Shown in pieces: positions 1-11,446 of a DNA stretch of 64,000 nucleotides. Position 1 is the first letter of the stretch, and each line of letters starts with the position of its first letter. The position numbers and the translations under genes were made by a program. The stretch comes from Vandiemenella viatica (lineage: Eukaryota > Arthropoda > Insecta > Orthoptera > Morabidae), in NCBI GenBank assembly GCA_031002005.1, contig JARYHS010008074.1, positions 349,270,932 through 349,334,931 on the forward strand, written 5' to 3'. Under the pieces are notes generated by a model that ran no database searches, was not told the DNA's origin, and was given only the letters and a program-made list of their open reading frames with translations.

Positions 1-1434
1 TTAAAACAGAAGAGAATGACACCAATATCAGGGATCTATTTCAAATAGTTTTTAAAAAAAGATATAGCTATTAAAAGAATTTGTCAAGTTACTCTGCAAT
101 GAGAGATATGTACAGATTACTTGAAGCTCTGACCGTTACTGATAAAGTTCATACTGCTGAAATCGGATATTGAAGATACATGCTTTTTGAAAATCGTCTG
201 TCAACCATTAACCTGTAATAGCTAACAGGAATAAAAGTCATTTTAGATGAAAACAGTATATTCTGAAAATGTTTCTTATAGATGAACTGGTATCAGTAGT
301 AAACCTAAGGAAGGCATCCGATATATGCACCCTTTAATGAAGATAGCAGGTAGCTCCGACTTGCTCGAAATCACCCTCAAAAAAGTCTTTAACAACTCCA
401 TCCCGCAAGTTAGTGAAAATATAAGAAAATACCTTCAGCTCATTGTCAAATTAAGGGAGTTTACTTGTACTGATTAATGTAAAACCGTGAAGTTACTGTT
501 GGATAAAAATTTCTCTGCAAAATTCTATCATCCACATGGTAATAGTTTTCCAAGTTCTTATGGAGACAAAACACATACAACCGACAACAATGGAATGCTT
601 TTGAAAACTCACTGGAGAGATCAAGGGCTGAAACTTCTATAAAGAAAATCAGACTGGAAAATTTTCTCAGCCTACCAAGTTGCTCCTATCTATCTGAAAT
701 TTTAATAAAATAAAGCCCTGATTCTTTGCCCCTTTTATCTAGGGCAACGTTTCTCTAAAACGAATAATTCTTCCGCTATTCCCTCGAGAAGTTCCATTTC
801 TGTTTTCACTAATAACTTTTAAGATCTTTATCCTCCCGCTGAATTTTTGAATCATACTATTCACTGAAACTTCCCTATCTTTTGGTGCATATTACTCTAC
901 TCGGCTCCTCTTATTCTGACAGTAATTACGATTAACAGAAATTGTTCTACCCATCTTCCACCTGTGTGATGTCAAACTAAAGTTTATAAAATTAATATCC
1001 GCCTAGCCTCTTTTTACTTTAAGGTACAATTTATATATGTTGCTTAGGGAATTTTTCTAATTTTTGTTATATCATTTACTTCCCAACAATCCTTCTATTA
1101 AATTTTAATTTCTATCCTTGATGTCATGATCTAAGTAAGGGAAATTTGGAACTATACTTGACAGTGAGAATATTAAAATCTTACTTTTTCCCATAAATTT
1201 CAAACTTTCCACTAAACTATTATTGTACTGTTAATCCTTGGAATTGTCTCGATTTTCTAAACCTAATTCTATTCTTCTATCTATTTTATTAAAGATTCTG
1301 ATTTTCTGTACATTACTAAAAAATGTACTTAGAATTTACCCAGTTACTCCAATTTTATTCAGAATGCATCTACCTATGCTGATAATGAACTGTGACAGCA
1401 AAATCTGGGATAACTCTTTCCTTAACTGATTGAA
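1..1434. other. AT-rich DNA, no gene recognised
   Basis: Six-frame reading gives only short, stop-rich frames with no motif I recognise. No terminal repeats, microsatellite or RNA gene is visible. It is probably old decayed repeat or intronic DNA. Confidence 0.5.
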
Positions 1435-2335
1435 CTAATTCTCAAAACTCTCTTCCTCAGGGTTATAGCAAGTAAAATTATGTTTTTTGAAAGGATTCAA
1501 TAGCATCAACTCCTGTCCAAGCATTTTTGTTTTTTGACATTCAGGAACAAAATTGTTAGGTGCTAAATCAGGTGATGGGCAATGAGACATTAATTTGATG
1601 TTTTCTCCAGCCAATAATCTTTGATGTGCAGTGTGACAGCTGGTTCTATCACAGTGAAGAATGACGCAATGCTTTCGTTTTGTTCTTTTTTTTCCGGATT
1701 GCATGAATAACTTCTGGCAAACAAAGTGTACCATTCAGCACTAACTATTCTCCCATCCTCTAAAAGGGATGGTCGTGACATGTCGAGTATAACCAAAGAA
1801 ACAAGCGATCTATTTTTTTTTTTTTTTTAAGAATGAACCACTTTTGTTTGATTTAGTTCATCTTAGAACACCCAGACTGTTGATCATTGCTTAGTTTAGC
1901 TCCTACTAATACATCCAAGTTTTGTCTCCTGTTACGATACTGTGTATGGATTTTGCATTTTTTCAATAATATTTTTTGAGCTTGTTCAAATTATGTGGAA
2001 TTCAACAGAGAGTGTTTTATCGCAGTCAGTGTACATGGAAAATTGAACATACTGCAGTCTTCAATATGTCCAAGGGTGCATCTATCTCAGGATAGTCACG
2101 TGTTGATCCTCTTCAATCATGTTGTGAACAACATCGATATGTTTTGGAACAACAACCAAGTTTGGTCAACATTCGTAAATTCATGGCTGCCAGAAGCAAA
2201 ACCAAAACAAAATTCTGCACAACAATTATAAACAGTCTTTTCTGATGGTGATGGAGGAACAAAAGTTGAATCGAGCGATTTGTGTGAGTACAGCTTTAAT
2301 ATAAATATAATGTCTTATTGAGAAACCTTCATTTG
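1435..2335 (-). pseudogene. mariner-family transposase relic
   Basis: The minus strand reads, in order and across several frameshifts and stops, an N-terminal helix-turn-helix piece (EKTVYN near 2240), MIEEDQHVT (about 2120), IVTGDKTWMY around the first catalytic Asp (about 1920), ILHCDRTSCHTA around the second (about 1660) and SPDLAPNNF around the third (about 1565). This order and the ..TGDxTW / HxDxxxxHTA / SPDLAPxDF signature belong to Tc1/mariner DDD transposases of the mariner family, normally about 345 aa. The second Asp sits in HCD and the third in SPD, so the catalytic residues are still visible, but stops after TGDKTWMY and several frame changes make it inactive. I did not see clear terminal inverted repeats. 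Confidence 0.85.
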
Positions 2336-3044
2336 AAATTTCCATTTTTTTTTTCTTTTCAAAATACTAGTTTTTTAATGCTTACTGTAAAACACACTAC
2401 TTGCCCAATTTCTTTGCTGCCACTGTTCAAATTTTACAACAATAGAAATGTCACATCCCAATAATTCCCTCTTGTATTTGTTTGTAAAACTTAAATGGTG
2501 ACCCTCGAATTGATAAATATAGTCTATTATTGACCATCTCTATGTGAAACTTAGATTAATATTTACCTAAGTATTGGACTGTCATTACAAAAAAAAAAAT
2601 TGATAGTTTTTATGATTGACTATAACTATACTATCACAGTTTAGATCTTACTTGATTAAATCATGTAAGAAATAAATCAATAAAATTAACTAAAATAAAA
2701 ATTGAGACAAGCAGATGAGTGACAAATTTTATATGAATCCTGCATACCTTTTAAATTCTTGGCAGCCTTTTCCCATAACATTTTTATGTTAGCCGTCTTC
2801 TTTTTTATTTTCAATTTTGTTCTTCTGGTATATCTTTGACCAAAGTGATCAAGATCTCATGGCATTCAGGAATTAATCCTGAAATAAAGCATTAAGACAA
2901 AAAGAATCAGATCTACAAATATGCCAATACCATTAATGATAAAATAATCCAGTCAGATATCCAGATCCATAATAGATTTCAAAATTCAGACATTGCCATT
3001 CTTGGTGATGCATCTTATTTATTACAAAGTCAGTAGCCATTAAA
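2336..3044. other. AT-rich spacer, no gene recognised
   Basis: Low-complexity A/T runs and short broken frames only. The LINE copy that starts near 3045 has no readable 5' extension into this stretch. Confidence 0.45.
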
Positions 3045-4895
3045 AATATCAAACGATATGGAATGCATTTAAAACCTAAATAATGAAAGCTGGTAAAGAA
3101 ACATTAAGCTTTAGGGAACAAGCTGCCAGAAAACCTTGGATCACAGAAGAAATTTGGGAACTGATGGGTCAGAGGAAAAGGTACAAAAATACTCAGGATA
3201 AGCAGGAATAGAGCAATACAGGCAATTTAGAAATAAATAAATAGGAAATGCAAAAAAGCAAAAGAAAAATGGAAAAGAAAAGTGTGAAGAAGTAGAAAAG
3301 GAAATGGTCATAGGTAAAGTAGATGTTGCATATAGGAAGATCAAACAGAATTTTGGAGAAATGAAGAAAAGAGGCAGGAACATTAAAGCTGCCAATGGGA
3401 AACATGTTTTAAGATCAAATGATAGAGCTAACCGATGGAAGGAATACATTTAGAAACTGTATGATGGGGACAACTTGAACAATAGCATTATGGAAAAGCA
3501 AGGCAATGTTAACACTGATAACTTAGGAGATCCTGTTTTAAGGACAGAATTTATTAGAGCTCTGAATGATTAAAAGCAAATAAGACATTTGGAATCGATG
3601 AGATCCCTGCAGAACTTCTTAAATCCATAGGAGAAGAATGAATCGAAAGATTATACATGCTGATATTAAAATGTTATGAAACAGGAGAAATTCCAACCGA
3701 TTTTAATAAAAAATATCATCTTCACACTTCTGAAGAAAGCACAAGCCGACACAATATGAGAATTATCACAACATTAGTCTAACATCACATGCTTCAAAAT
3801 TACTGACCAGAATAATATACAGAAGGATGGAAAGGGTAGAAGAAGACATAGTAGGTGAAGATCAGTTTGGGATTAGGAAAAAATTGCAGTACAAGGGAAG
3901 CAATTCTGACTATAAGATTAATACTTGAAGGGCGGATCAAGAATAAAAAGATACTTTTATGGCATTTTTTGATTTAGAAAAATGGTTTTGATAATGTTAG
4001 GTGGGACAAGATGTTAATTTTTTTAAAGAAGTCAGGTCTAAAATATGGAGATAGAAGAATACTTAATAAACTATATAAGAATCAAGCAGCTGTAATAAAA
4101 GTAGAGAAGCGTCAGTTAAAAAGGCTGTGAGACAAGGTTGTAGTCTAACCCATTATTATTCAGCTTGTATTTAGAAAAAGCAATAAAGAAAGTAAAAGAA
4201 AAATTTCCAGGTGGCATAGTGTTCAGGGAGAAAATATCAGTATGCTACGATTTGCTGATGACATTGTCTTGTTAGCAGAAAGGGCTGAGGATATTGAGAA
4301 ATGACTGAATGGCATAAACAAATACTGAAGGAAGATTTTGGACTGAATATAAATCAAAGCAAGACAAAAGTGATGAAATGTAGCAGAAATGATATTAATA
4401 ATAGTAGATTAAATATAAAAATAGGATCGAATGTAATTGAAGAAGTAAACGAATTCTGTTACTTGGGAACTAAAATTACAATCGATGGCCAAAGCAGGAA
4501 TGATGTTAAATGCAGAATAGCACTAGCCAAAAGAGCCATCATGAAAAAGAGAAATCTTTTAGTTTCAAATAATGTTAGGAATTAGAAAAAAACTTTTAAA
4601 ACTCTATGTGTGAAGCACAGCACTTTACGGTAGCGAAACATGGGCTTTAGGTATACTGGAAAAAGGAAAATGAAGCATTTGAAATGTAGTGCCACAGAAG
4701 AATGCTAAAGATTAAGTGGAGAGATAAAGTAAGAAAATTAACGAGTTTTGTAAATGATGGGTGAGGAAATAAGTTTGTGGAAGAAGCTTACAGAAAGAAG
4801 AGGCAGGCTGGTAGGTCATATTTTGAGACATGCTGGATTGGTTAATTTGCTGGTGGAGTGAACAGTTGAAGGTAAGAACTGTAGAGGAAGACCTA
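3045..4895 (+). pseudogene. 5'-truncated RTE-like LINE (copy 1)
   Basis: A broken reverse-transcriptase reading frame of a non-LTR retrotransposon. Recognisable pieces are VGKVDVAYRKIKQNFGE (3310 on), RANRWKEYI (3425), a frameshifted finger/palm region (3600-4100), the catalytic LRFADDIVLLAE box (4245-4280), KTKVMKCSR (4360), EVNEFCYLGTKI (4440) and the final RGRPT box at 4890. Frameshifts occur about every 100-200 bases. The segment matches the neighbouring minus-strand copy along its whole length but starts inside the region between endonuclease and RT, so it is 5'-truncated as expected for incomplete reverse transcription. In this family an APE endonuclease of the CFDP2 type precedes the RT, and the enzyme copies its RNA into nicked target DNA. 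Confidence 0.9.
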
Positions 4896-7760
4896 CCAGC
4901 TTGTCTCTTCTTCCTGTAAGCTTCTTCCATAAACTTCTTTTCTCACCCATCATTTCCAAAAACTCATTCATTTCTTACTTTGTCTGTCCACACAAATTTT
5001 CAGCATTCTTCTATAGCACCACACTTTCAAATACTTCAATCTTCTTTCTTTCCGGTATTCCTAAGTCCATGTTTCACTACCAGTCATGTGCTGTGCTCCA
5101 CATATAGAGTTTTAAAAAGTTCTTTCTAATTCCTAGATCAATATTTGAAACTAAAAGGTTTCTCTTTTTCATGAAGGCTCTTTTTGCTAGTGCTATTCTG
5201 CTTTTAACATCATTCCTGCTTCGGCCATCGGTTATAATTTTGCTTCCCAAGTAACAGAACTCATTCACTTCTCCTATTGCATCCGGTCCTATTTTTATAT
5301 TTAATCTACTGGTATTGGTATAATTTCTGCTACATTTCATCACTTGCCTTGATTTATATTCAGTCCAAAATCTTCCTTCAGTATTTTGTTCATAGCCATT
5401 CAGTAATTTCTAAATATCCTCAGCCTTCTCTGCTAACCAGACAATGTCATCAGCAAATCGTAGCATACTGATTTCTTCTCCCTGAAAACTTAGGCCACAC
5501 GGAAAGTTTTCTTTGACTTTCTTCATTGCTTCTTCTACATACAAGTTGAATATTAATGGGGATAGACTACAGCCTTGTCACACACCCTTTTTAACTGAGG
5601 CATGTCTCTGGTGATTCTCTACTTTTATTATAGACACTTGATTCTTATACAGTTCATAGAGTATTCTTCTATCTCGATACTTTAGACCTGTCCTTCTTTA
5701 AAATTTGGAACATCTTGTCCCACCTAACATTATCAAAAGCTTTTTCTAAATCAACAAATGCCATAAAAGTATCTTTATTTTTCTTGATCCGCCCTTCAAG
5801 TATTAATCTTAAAGACAGAATTGCTTCCCTTGTACCGCGATTTTTCCTAAACCCAAAATGATCTTCACCTACTATCTCTTCTACTACCCTTTCCATCCTT
5901 CTGGTCAGTAATTTTGAAGCATGTGATGTTAGACTAATTGTGCGATAATTCTCACATTTTGTCAGCTTGTGCTTTCTTTGGAAGTGTGAAGATGATATTT
6001 TTATTAAAATCAGTTGGAATTTCTCCTGTTTCATAACTTTTTGATATCAGCTTGAATAAATCTTTCGATTCCTTCCTCTCCTAGAGATTTAAGAAGTTCT
6101 GCAGGGATCTCATCAATTCCAACTGCCTTATTTGCTTTCAAGTCATTCAGAGGTTTATTAAATTCTGTTCTAAAAACAGGATCTCCTAAGTCATCAATGT
6201 TGACATCGCATTCCTTTTCCATTACACTATTGTTCAAGTCCTCCCCAACATACAGTTTCTCAATGTATTCCTTCCATCGGTTAGCTCTATCTTCTGAGGT
6301 TAAAAGAGGTTTCCCATCGGCAGCTTTAATGTTCATCCCTCTTTTCTTCATTTCTCCAAAATTCTGTTTGATCTTTCTATATGCAACATCTACTTTTCCT
6401 ACTACCATTTCCTTTTCTACTTCTTCAAACTTTTCTTGTAGCCATTTTCCTTTTGCTATTTTACATTTCCTATTTATTTGATTTCTAAATTGCCTGTACT
6501 ACTCTCTTCCTGCTTCATCCTGAGCATTTTTGTACATTCTCCTCTGATCCATCAGCTGCAAAATTTCTTCTGTGATCCAAGGTTTTCAGGCAACTTGTTC
6601 CCTAAAGCCTAATGTTTCTTTGCCAGCTTTCATTATTTCGGTCTTTAATGCATTCCATTCGTCCTCGGTTGAGCTCCTTTCACAGTTACTTCTTAGACCA
6701 TACATCTACCATTTTTTGCAAATTTTTCTCTTGTGTTAGATTGTTTTCAGGTTTATTCACTTCCAGCCTGTTCTGCTTATGTTGCTTCCTTATTCGCTTG
6801 AATTTTAGCTTGCACTTCATTACTATCAAATTATGGTCCGAGTCTGTGTCTGCTCCTGGGTACGCTGTAACAGTCTAGAACCTGATTCCTGAATCTCTGT
6901 TTGACCATAATATAATCTAGCTGATATCTGCCTGTATCCCCAGGAACGTTTCCAGGTGTATATTCTTCTTTCATGGTTCTTAAAACAGTGTGTTCGCCAC
7001 TACTAGCTTATATCTTTCACAAAATTCTAGCAACCTGCTTCCTCGCTCATTTCTTTCTCCTAGATCAAAACTTCCTAACAGTATTCCCCTCTTTTCCTTT
7101 TCCCACTATTGCATTCCAATCACCCATGATTATTAGATTTTCCTCCCGTTTCACATATTGGATTAATTCTTCAATTTGAGCGTATATTTGTTTCTATTTC
7201 TTCGTCATCTTCCTGTGACATTGGCATATATACTTGTACTAATGTGGTTGGTACGGGCTTACTTTCTAACCTCATCAAAAATAATCCTGTCACTAAACTG
7301 TTCATAATAACTTACCCATTTCCCTACTTTCTTGTTCATTACAAATCCTACACCAGTGACTCAATTGACAGCTTGTGTGCTAATTATCCTGTGTTCCCCA
7401 GACCAGAAATCCTGTGCGTCTTTCCATTTAATCTCACTAATCCCAACAACATCTAACTTAAGTTGTTCCATCTCCCTTTTTAAGTTTTCTAACCTACCTG
7501 CCCTATTCAGACTTCCAACATCCCACACTCCGACTCGTAGAATGTTTCTATCCATTCTGATGACTCCTCCTGAGCAGTCCCCACCCGGATATCCGATTGG
7601 GGGACTATTTTACCACCGGAATATTTTACCCAGGAAGAAGCCATCATGATATATGTAATTTTAAGAGGATTACATGTCCTCAGGGATACCTTTGGGTCTT
7701 TAATGCAGTGGTTTCCCATTGCCTTCTGCATCCCCAAGATAGGAAAGTGAATCATATCTC
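4896..7760 (-). pseudogene. RTE-like LINE with CFDP2-type endonuclease (copy 2)
   Basis: A longer copy of the same LINE family on the opposite strand. Reading from high to low coordinates: a 5' leader (7560-7755), the APE-type endonuclease beginning MDRNILRVGVWDVGSLNRAG (7555) with VVGISEIKW (about 7430), a stop-broken endonuclease body (6640-7350), the linker VGKVDVAYRKIKQNFGE (6408-6350), RANRWKEYIEKLY (6290), PAELLKSLGEEGIE (6100), NYRTISLTSHASKLL (5950), FGFRKNRGTREA (5850), FVDLEKAFDNVRW (5760), the catalytic FADD box (about 5455), EVNEFCYLGSK (5265) and ALAKRAFMKKRN (5190). The domain order is complete but several stops and frameshifts break it. Bovine CFDP2 is itself derived from an RTE/BovB endonuclease, which is why database hits carry that name. 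The 3' end meets copy 1 at about 4896. Confidence 0.9.
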
Positions 7761-8575
7761 AAAAGATGCATTAATTTTTATTACACATTATGTGAAAGTT
7801 TGAGGAGGATAGTAAAAATATAAAGTATTATTTTTATAGGAAAGTAATATTTTATTAAACATGTACTTCTCAACACATTTAAATTCAGAGAGGGCAGTAT
7901 AATTAAAAGCACAAAACACTAATTTTTATTAAAATCCATGCAGTAGTTTGTTTATCGGAAAAAGTAAATAAAATGGTAAACACACGGAAATTGAAACTTC
8001 CAAGTGTGAGGTGAGATCAAACTAGATTGACAAGGAAACGGAAAAAAATTCCCAACACAATAGGAAAACTATTAAAATAACATTATTGTAGGGGGATAGT
8101 ATTGCTATGTGATAGGAATTTTGATGCAGGATCATTTAAAGTAACTTTTGGGGCGTGTAACTTCAATACTTTGGGAAATATTAATGATTTAAAAAACAGC
8201 AATTTTCATTTCACCCACTTATGAAATTATAACCAGGCAGATTTGTATCAGAAAAAAGATTTGTTTCAGTTCGATAAATCAAAAACAATAGCTGTGAGAG
8301 AAATTTATTACAAAAATAATTTTTTATGACAGAAGTATTATAGATACCGGAAATTTTCACTTAGATCAATTTTGGCATTCATAGCAAGCTCAAATGCTAT
8401 ACAAATTTCAAGTTGATTGGAAGCAATCTTGTTGGGAAAAGATTTGGTGATTTCATGGAAAACAGATTTTAGAGGTGGATCCCACGCTGTGGTTACAAAA
8501 AGGCACGTCAGTTGATTACTAGCGTTTGTCGGGGAAACCACGTCGGCTTTATCAACATTTTGAAGAATTATGTGT
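7761..8575. other. AT-rich spacer, no gene recognised
   Basis: No motif-bearing frame. A minus-strand open frame of 82 codons at 8338-8586 has no recognisable domain and lies opposite the start of the hAT-like relic, so I do not call it. Confidence 0.4.
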
Positions 8576-8990
8576 CGGTTAGGCAATCACCCTATACTGG
8601 AAGTCTTCATGGCTCAGTGTCCATCTTCAAAATTCTGTGTGTGACCACGTCCCCATGTCTCATGTGGCCATTTTTTGTCTTCCCAGAAATGTTTCTGCTT
8701 ATTTTAGGAATCATCTGCAGAGTTTGGAGGTCATGGTCACAAGAAGAAAGCAGGACTTAAATATAATTTGCTCTCTTATCACATCACTGCTGATATTGAC
8801 GAACTGCAGCTTGAACTTATTGACATGCAGTCAGATCACACTATAAGAGAATAGTTTAATGCTGTGACATTATTTGACCTTTATAAATCTTTATCTGCAG
8901 AAAAATTCCCAAGTATGAAATTTACTAGGAAAATTTTCTCTATATTTGGGTCTATGTCAGCCAAAATATGGTATATGGTATTATGCACAA
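8576..8990 (+). pseudogene. hAT-like transposase C-terminal relic (GTF2IRD2/ZBED-like)
   Basis: In one + frame (about 8790-8960) the sequence reads DIDELQLELIDMQSDHT, a stop, then FNAVTLFDLYKSLSAEKFPS and FTRKIFSIFGSMS. This arrangement, LQLELIDLQ followed by LYxxLSxEKFPxxxxFxxxxxSxFGS, is the hAT C-terminal (dimerisation) region found in transposon-derived genes such as GTF2IRD2 and FAM200. A piece reading FRNHLQSLEVMVTRRKQD in another frame (8700-8760) fits the segment just upstream. Only this C-terminal third is recognisable, with a stop and a frame change; I see no ends of the element. Confidence 0.7.
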
Positions 8991-10747
8991 GCAGCAAGAG
9001 CATTTCCATTACACAACCATAAACAAATACCATGACGGCATATTCAGCACACATAAAGATGTGCAGCATAATTTTCGTTCAGTTAGGTTATGTACTACAA
9101 GTAGACTGTTGTGTCAACCTCATAATGTAGCCACTACAGTCTCTTGTTTTCTGAGATACACACGCATCAGAACTGTGCATGTCAACTTAAGCATTAAGTG
9201 TTTCAATTTGTGCACTGTAGTCGATGGTGGGATTTTCATACATTTAATTTAAACTGTTGTAAAATATGTGTTTTTAGCTTGTATAAAGTACTTAAATAAG
9301 TTACTTGTGTGCTCTTGATCATTTTTTTGTCATTTATTTTATGCATAACCTTTTAGCACCCATATCTCCTAAATGAATGGAATCGTGTTTATATGTACTT
9401 CTTTACTCAATATTGTTCATACTACACCCTTCTTCATAATTTACCATTCATTCTAAATTACCCTTATAAAACTGGAATTATGTTTTGCTGAATCACATCT
9501 AAAAACGTCTGAAGTTATATTGGTCCTCTATAGCACACCAAAAGCCACTGCATTTTCAGACATTGGGTCCACAGAGAATATTGTGAGCCCTCAAATAAAT
9601 TTTCAGAAAGACACCAAACAACACTCAGCAGTGGTATCATTTAATCTCTAACAACAGTTGAACAATTCAGCTATCAAGCAAAACGATGTTTCACTCCCAG
9701 TAAAGACTCTGGTCCACAACTTCTCAACCAATTAGGAGTAGTGCATGAAAATGAATAGATTACCATGAGCACAACCTGACACCTGATTTCAGGAATAAGA
9801 TATTGGGAAAATTTTCTTTTGTGCATCAAGGATTGGAATAAATTACCAAGGAAAGTGATGAAAAATTTAGCAAACTGATTGTTTATTGGGGAAAAGTCTC
9901 CATTTTGCCCACTGAGTCCTCCTTGTACACTTGCTCGAATTTCTTGTTCTTGTCCAACCCTAATCACATATCTGCAGAGTGCAGTTTTTCCACTAAACCT
10001 TTTGGGTGCAACAATTTACTCTATCAACATATTTAAACATTCTGCCGAGTGTTAGATACTTCCAAAATGGTTCAAAACTCTTCAACCAATGCTCTAAAAT
10101 AAACTCAAGTGGCCTTACAATCTATTACACCTTCCATAGTCAAAGCATATAACTATGAAATCTCTAAAACAAGGAAACATGATAATATTGAAAATATGTC
10201 TTGATGGAATTTTCCCTGGAACAGTTTTAAATATTTGGAATGTAATGTCACGCACAAACACAGCTGGGACATTGAATGTAAGTTAACGAGATTTTTTTTA
10301 AGGATATGTGGAATCAATAAAATGAAGCTGGGAAGAAACGTCAAACGAAATTCTGTAAACCTATGGAAGTGTGGACAGGAAATACAACCTGATTCCTTAG
10401 AAGGAAAAACAGAAGCCAAACACAAGCAACAGTAATGAAATTTCTGGGAAGTGTTATAAAGTGTAGCAAAACAGATCACAAATAAGATGTAGAAATATAG
10501 CAGAAATGAGAGATTTTTATTGTATTAACCAAGTTTAATAACAGTTGGAATAAATTAACCTAATATTGTTGTATGATGGCAATAAATAGTCCATTTATGA
10601 CTTAAGTATGCTTAAAACTGAGTCATTAGTCAAATATGCTAAATTTCGGTTACAACATACGTCAATTGTGCAGCAATGTCGTTTTAAGTTCAAGCTTTTT
10701 AATATCAGAAGCAGAGCTGAACAATGAGATATGACTTTTTGGTATTT
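8991..10747. other. no gene recognised (upstream smo intron or flank)
   Basis: Short broken frames only. No similarity to a smo transmembrane exon was seen here or anywhere upstream in the window, so this is probably intronic DNA of smo. No repeat ends or microsatellites were noticed. Confidence 0.4.
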
Positions 10748-11015
10748 ATATATAGTAGAAATAGCTGTTTGCTTCAGATTGCCACAACAACTAAGTTTGC
10801 ATAATGCTTATCCTAATTCAATTATTTTGCTAAATGCTTGTTTGAAGTAATATTTTGTTTGCAGGGTGTCAGTTGAGTCTCATATGTAGTAGAAATAACT
10901 GTTTACTTCAGACTGCCACAACAACTAAGTTTGCATAATGCTTATCCTAAATCAATTATTTTGCTAAATGCTTGTTTGAAGTAATATTTTGTTTGCAGGG
11001 TGTCAGTTGAGTCTC
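10748..11015 (+). repeat. 134-bp tandem duplication over smo 3' splice site
   Basis: Two head-to-tail copies, 10748-10881 and 10882-11015, differ at only a few positions (for example AGCTG/AACTG, GCTTCAGATT/ACTTCAGACT, ATTCA/AATCA). Each copy contains a branch-point-rich A/T tract, the acceptor TTTTGTTTGCAG and the first 17 bases of the coding exon. The unit therefore straddles the intron/exon boundary and duplicates the 3' splice site. The duplication is exact in phase, with no extra bases between the copies. Confidence 0.97.
10862..10864 (+). promoter_or_regulatory. decoy 3' splice acceptor (upstream copy)
   Basis: CAG after TTTTGTTTG, identical to the true acceptor at 10996-10998. If it were used, the frame would read VSVESHM and stop at the TAG at 10887, so transcripts joined here would lose the whole regulatory tail. 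Confidence 0.7.
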
Positions 11016-11242
11016 GCCGGCATTCCTTGGATTCTCAGGTTTCTGTACAGATATCAGAAGTGACAGCTACTCGCAAAACTAGAGCTACTCCTATGCCTGC
11101 AGTGAATGTTACACGTTGTAGAGGACCTCGATCCAGGCGAAGGAGGAGAGATTTTGTTCGAGGAAAAGTTGGAAGTAAGGTGGGACCATTAACATCAAGA
11201 AAAGGAAGTTCGTCATCACAGGAAAGTCAACTGGGAACTCAG
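10999..11242 (+). CDS. smo: smoothened C-terminal tail exon (internal, partial gene)
   Basis: Smoothened is the seven-pass membrane protein that transduces Hedgehog signalling; in insects its cytoplasmic tail is phosphorylated by PKA and CK1 and binds the Costal-2/Fused complex. This exon encodes 81 complete codons starting VSVESRRHSLDSQVSVQI. The element RRHSLDSQVS is a PKA site (RRxS) followed by Ser at +3 and +6, the CK1 relay pattern of the fly Smo tail, where the matching segment reads almost the same. An Arg cluster (PRSRRRRRDF) follows, like the Arg motifs that hold the fly tail closed. The exon starts after TTTGTTTGCAG in phase 2 (10999 completes a split codon) and ends in phase 0 before GTAAAT. 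It joins in frame to the exon at 26090. Upstream exons with the Cys-rich and 7-TM domains lie outside the window. Confidence 0.9.
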
Positions 11243-11419
11243 GTAAATTTCGTTAAATAAATTTACTAGAAACAATTAGCTCATTTTTCATGTCTTTTAA
11301 TTCACCTATGGTAGAGTCCATTGTGGACGTGTATGCACAGGGAAGTGGTTAATAGTTATTTAACTGCATCATGGAATAAACAGAAATTGTTGTCACAGTG
11401 ATAAGCATTTATCCCCAAC

Positions 11420-11445
11420 ATATATATATATATATATATATATAT
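11420..11445. repeat. (TA)n microsatellite
   Basis: About 13 perfect TA units, directly before a PLE-type terminal sequence. Confidence 0.97.
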
Positions 11446-11446
11446 C

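Noticed and set aside
8338..8586. 82-codon minus frame
   Set aside because: No recognisable domain, overlaps the start of the hAT-like relic on the other strand; too weak to call.
11015..11260. Reading the smo exon as an independent ORF continuing to a stop at 11258
   Set aside because: The frame after 11242 is beyond a strong GTAAAT donor, and the continuation matches smo only at 26090.
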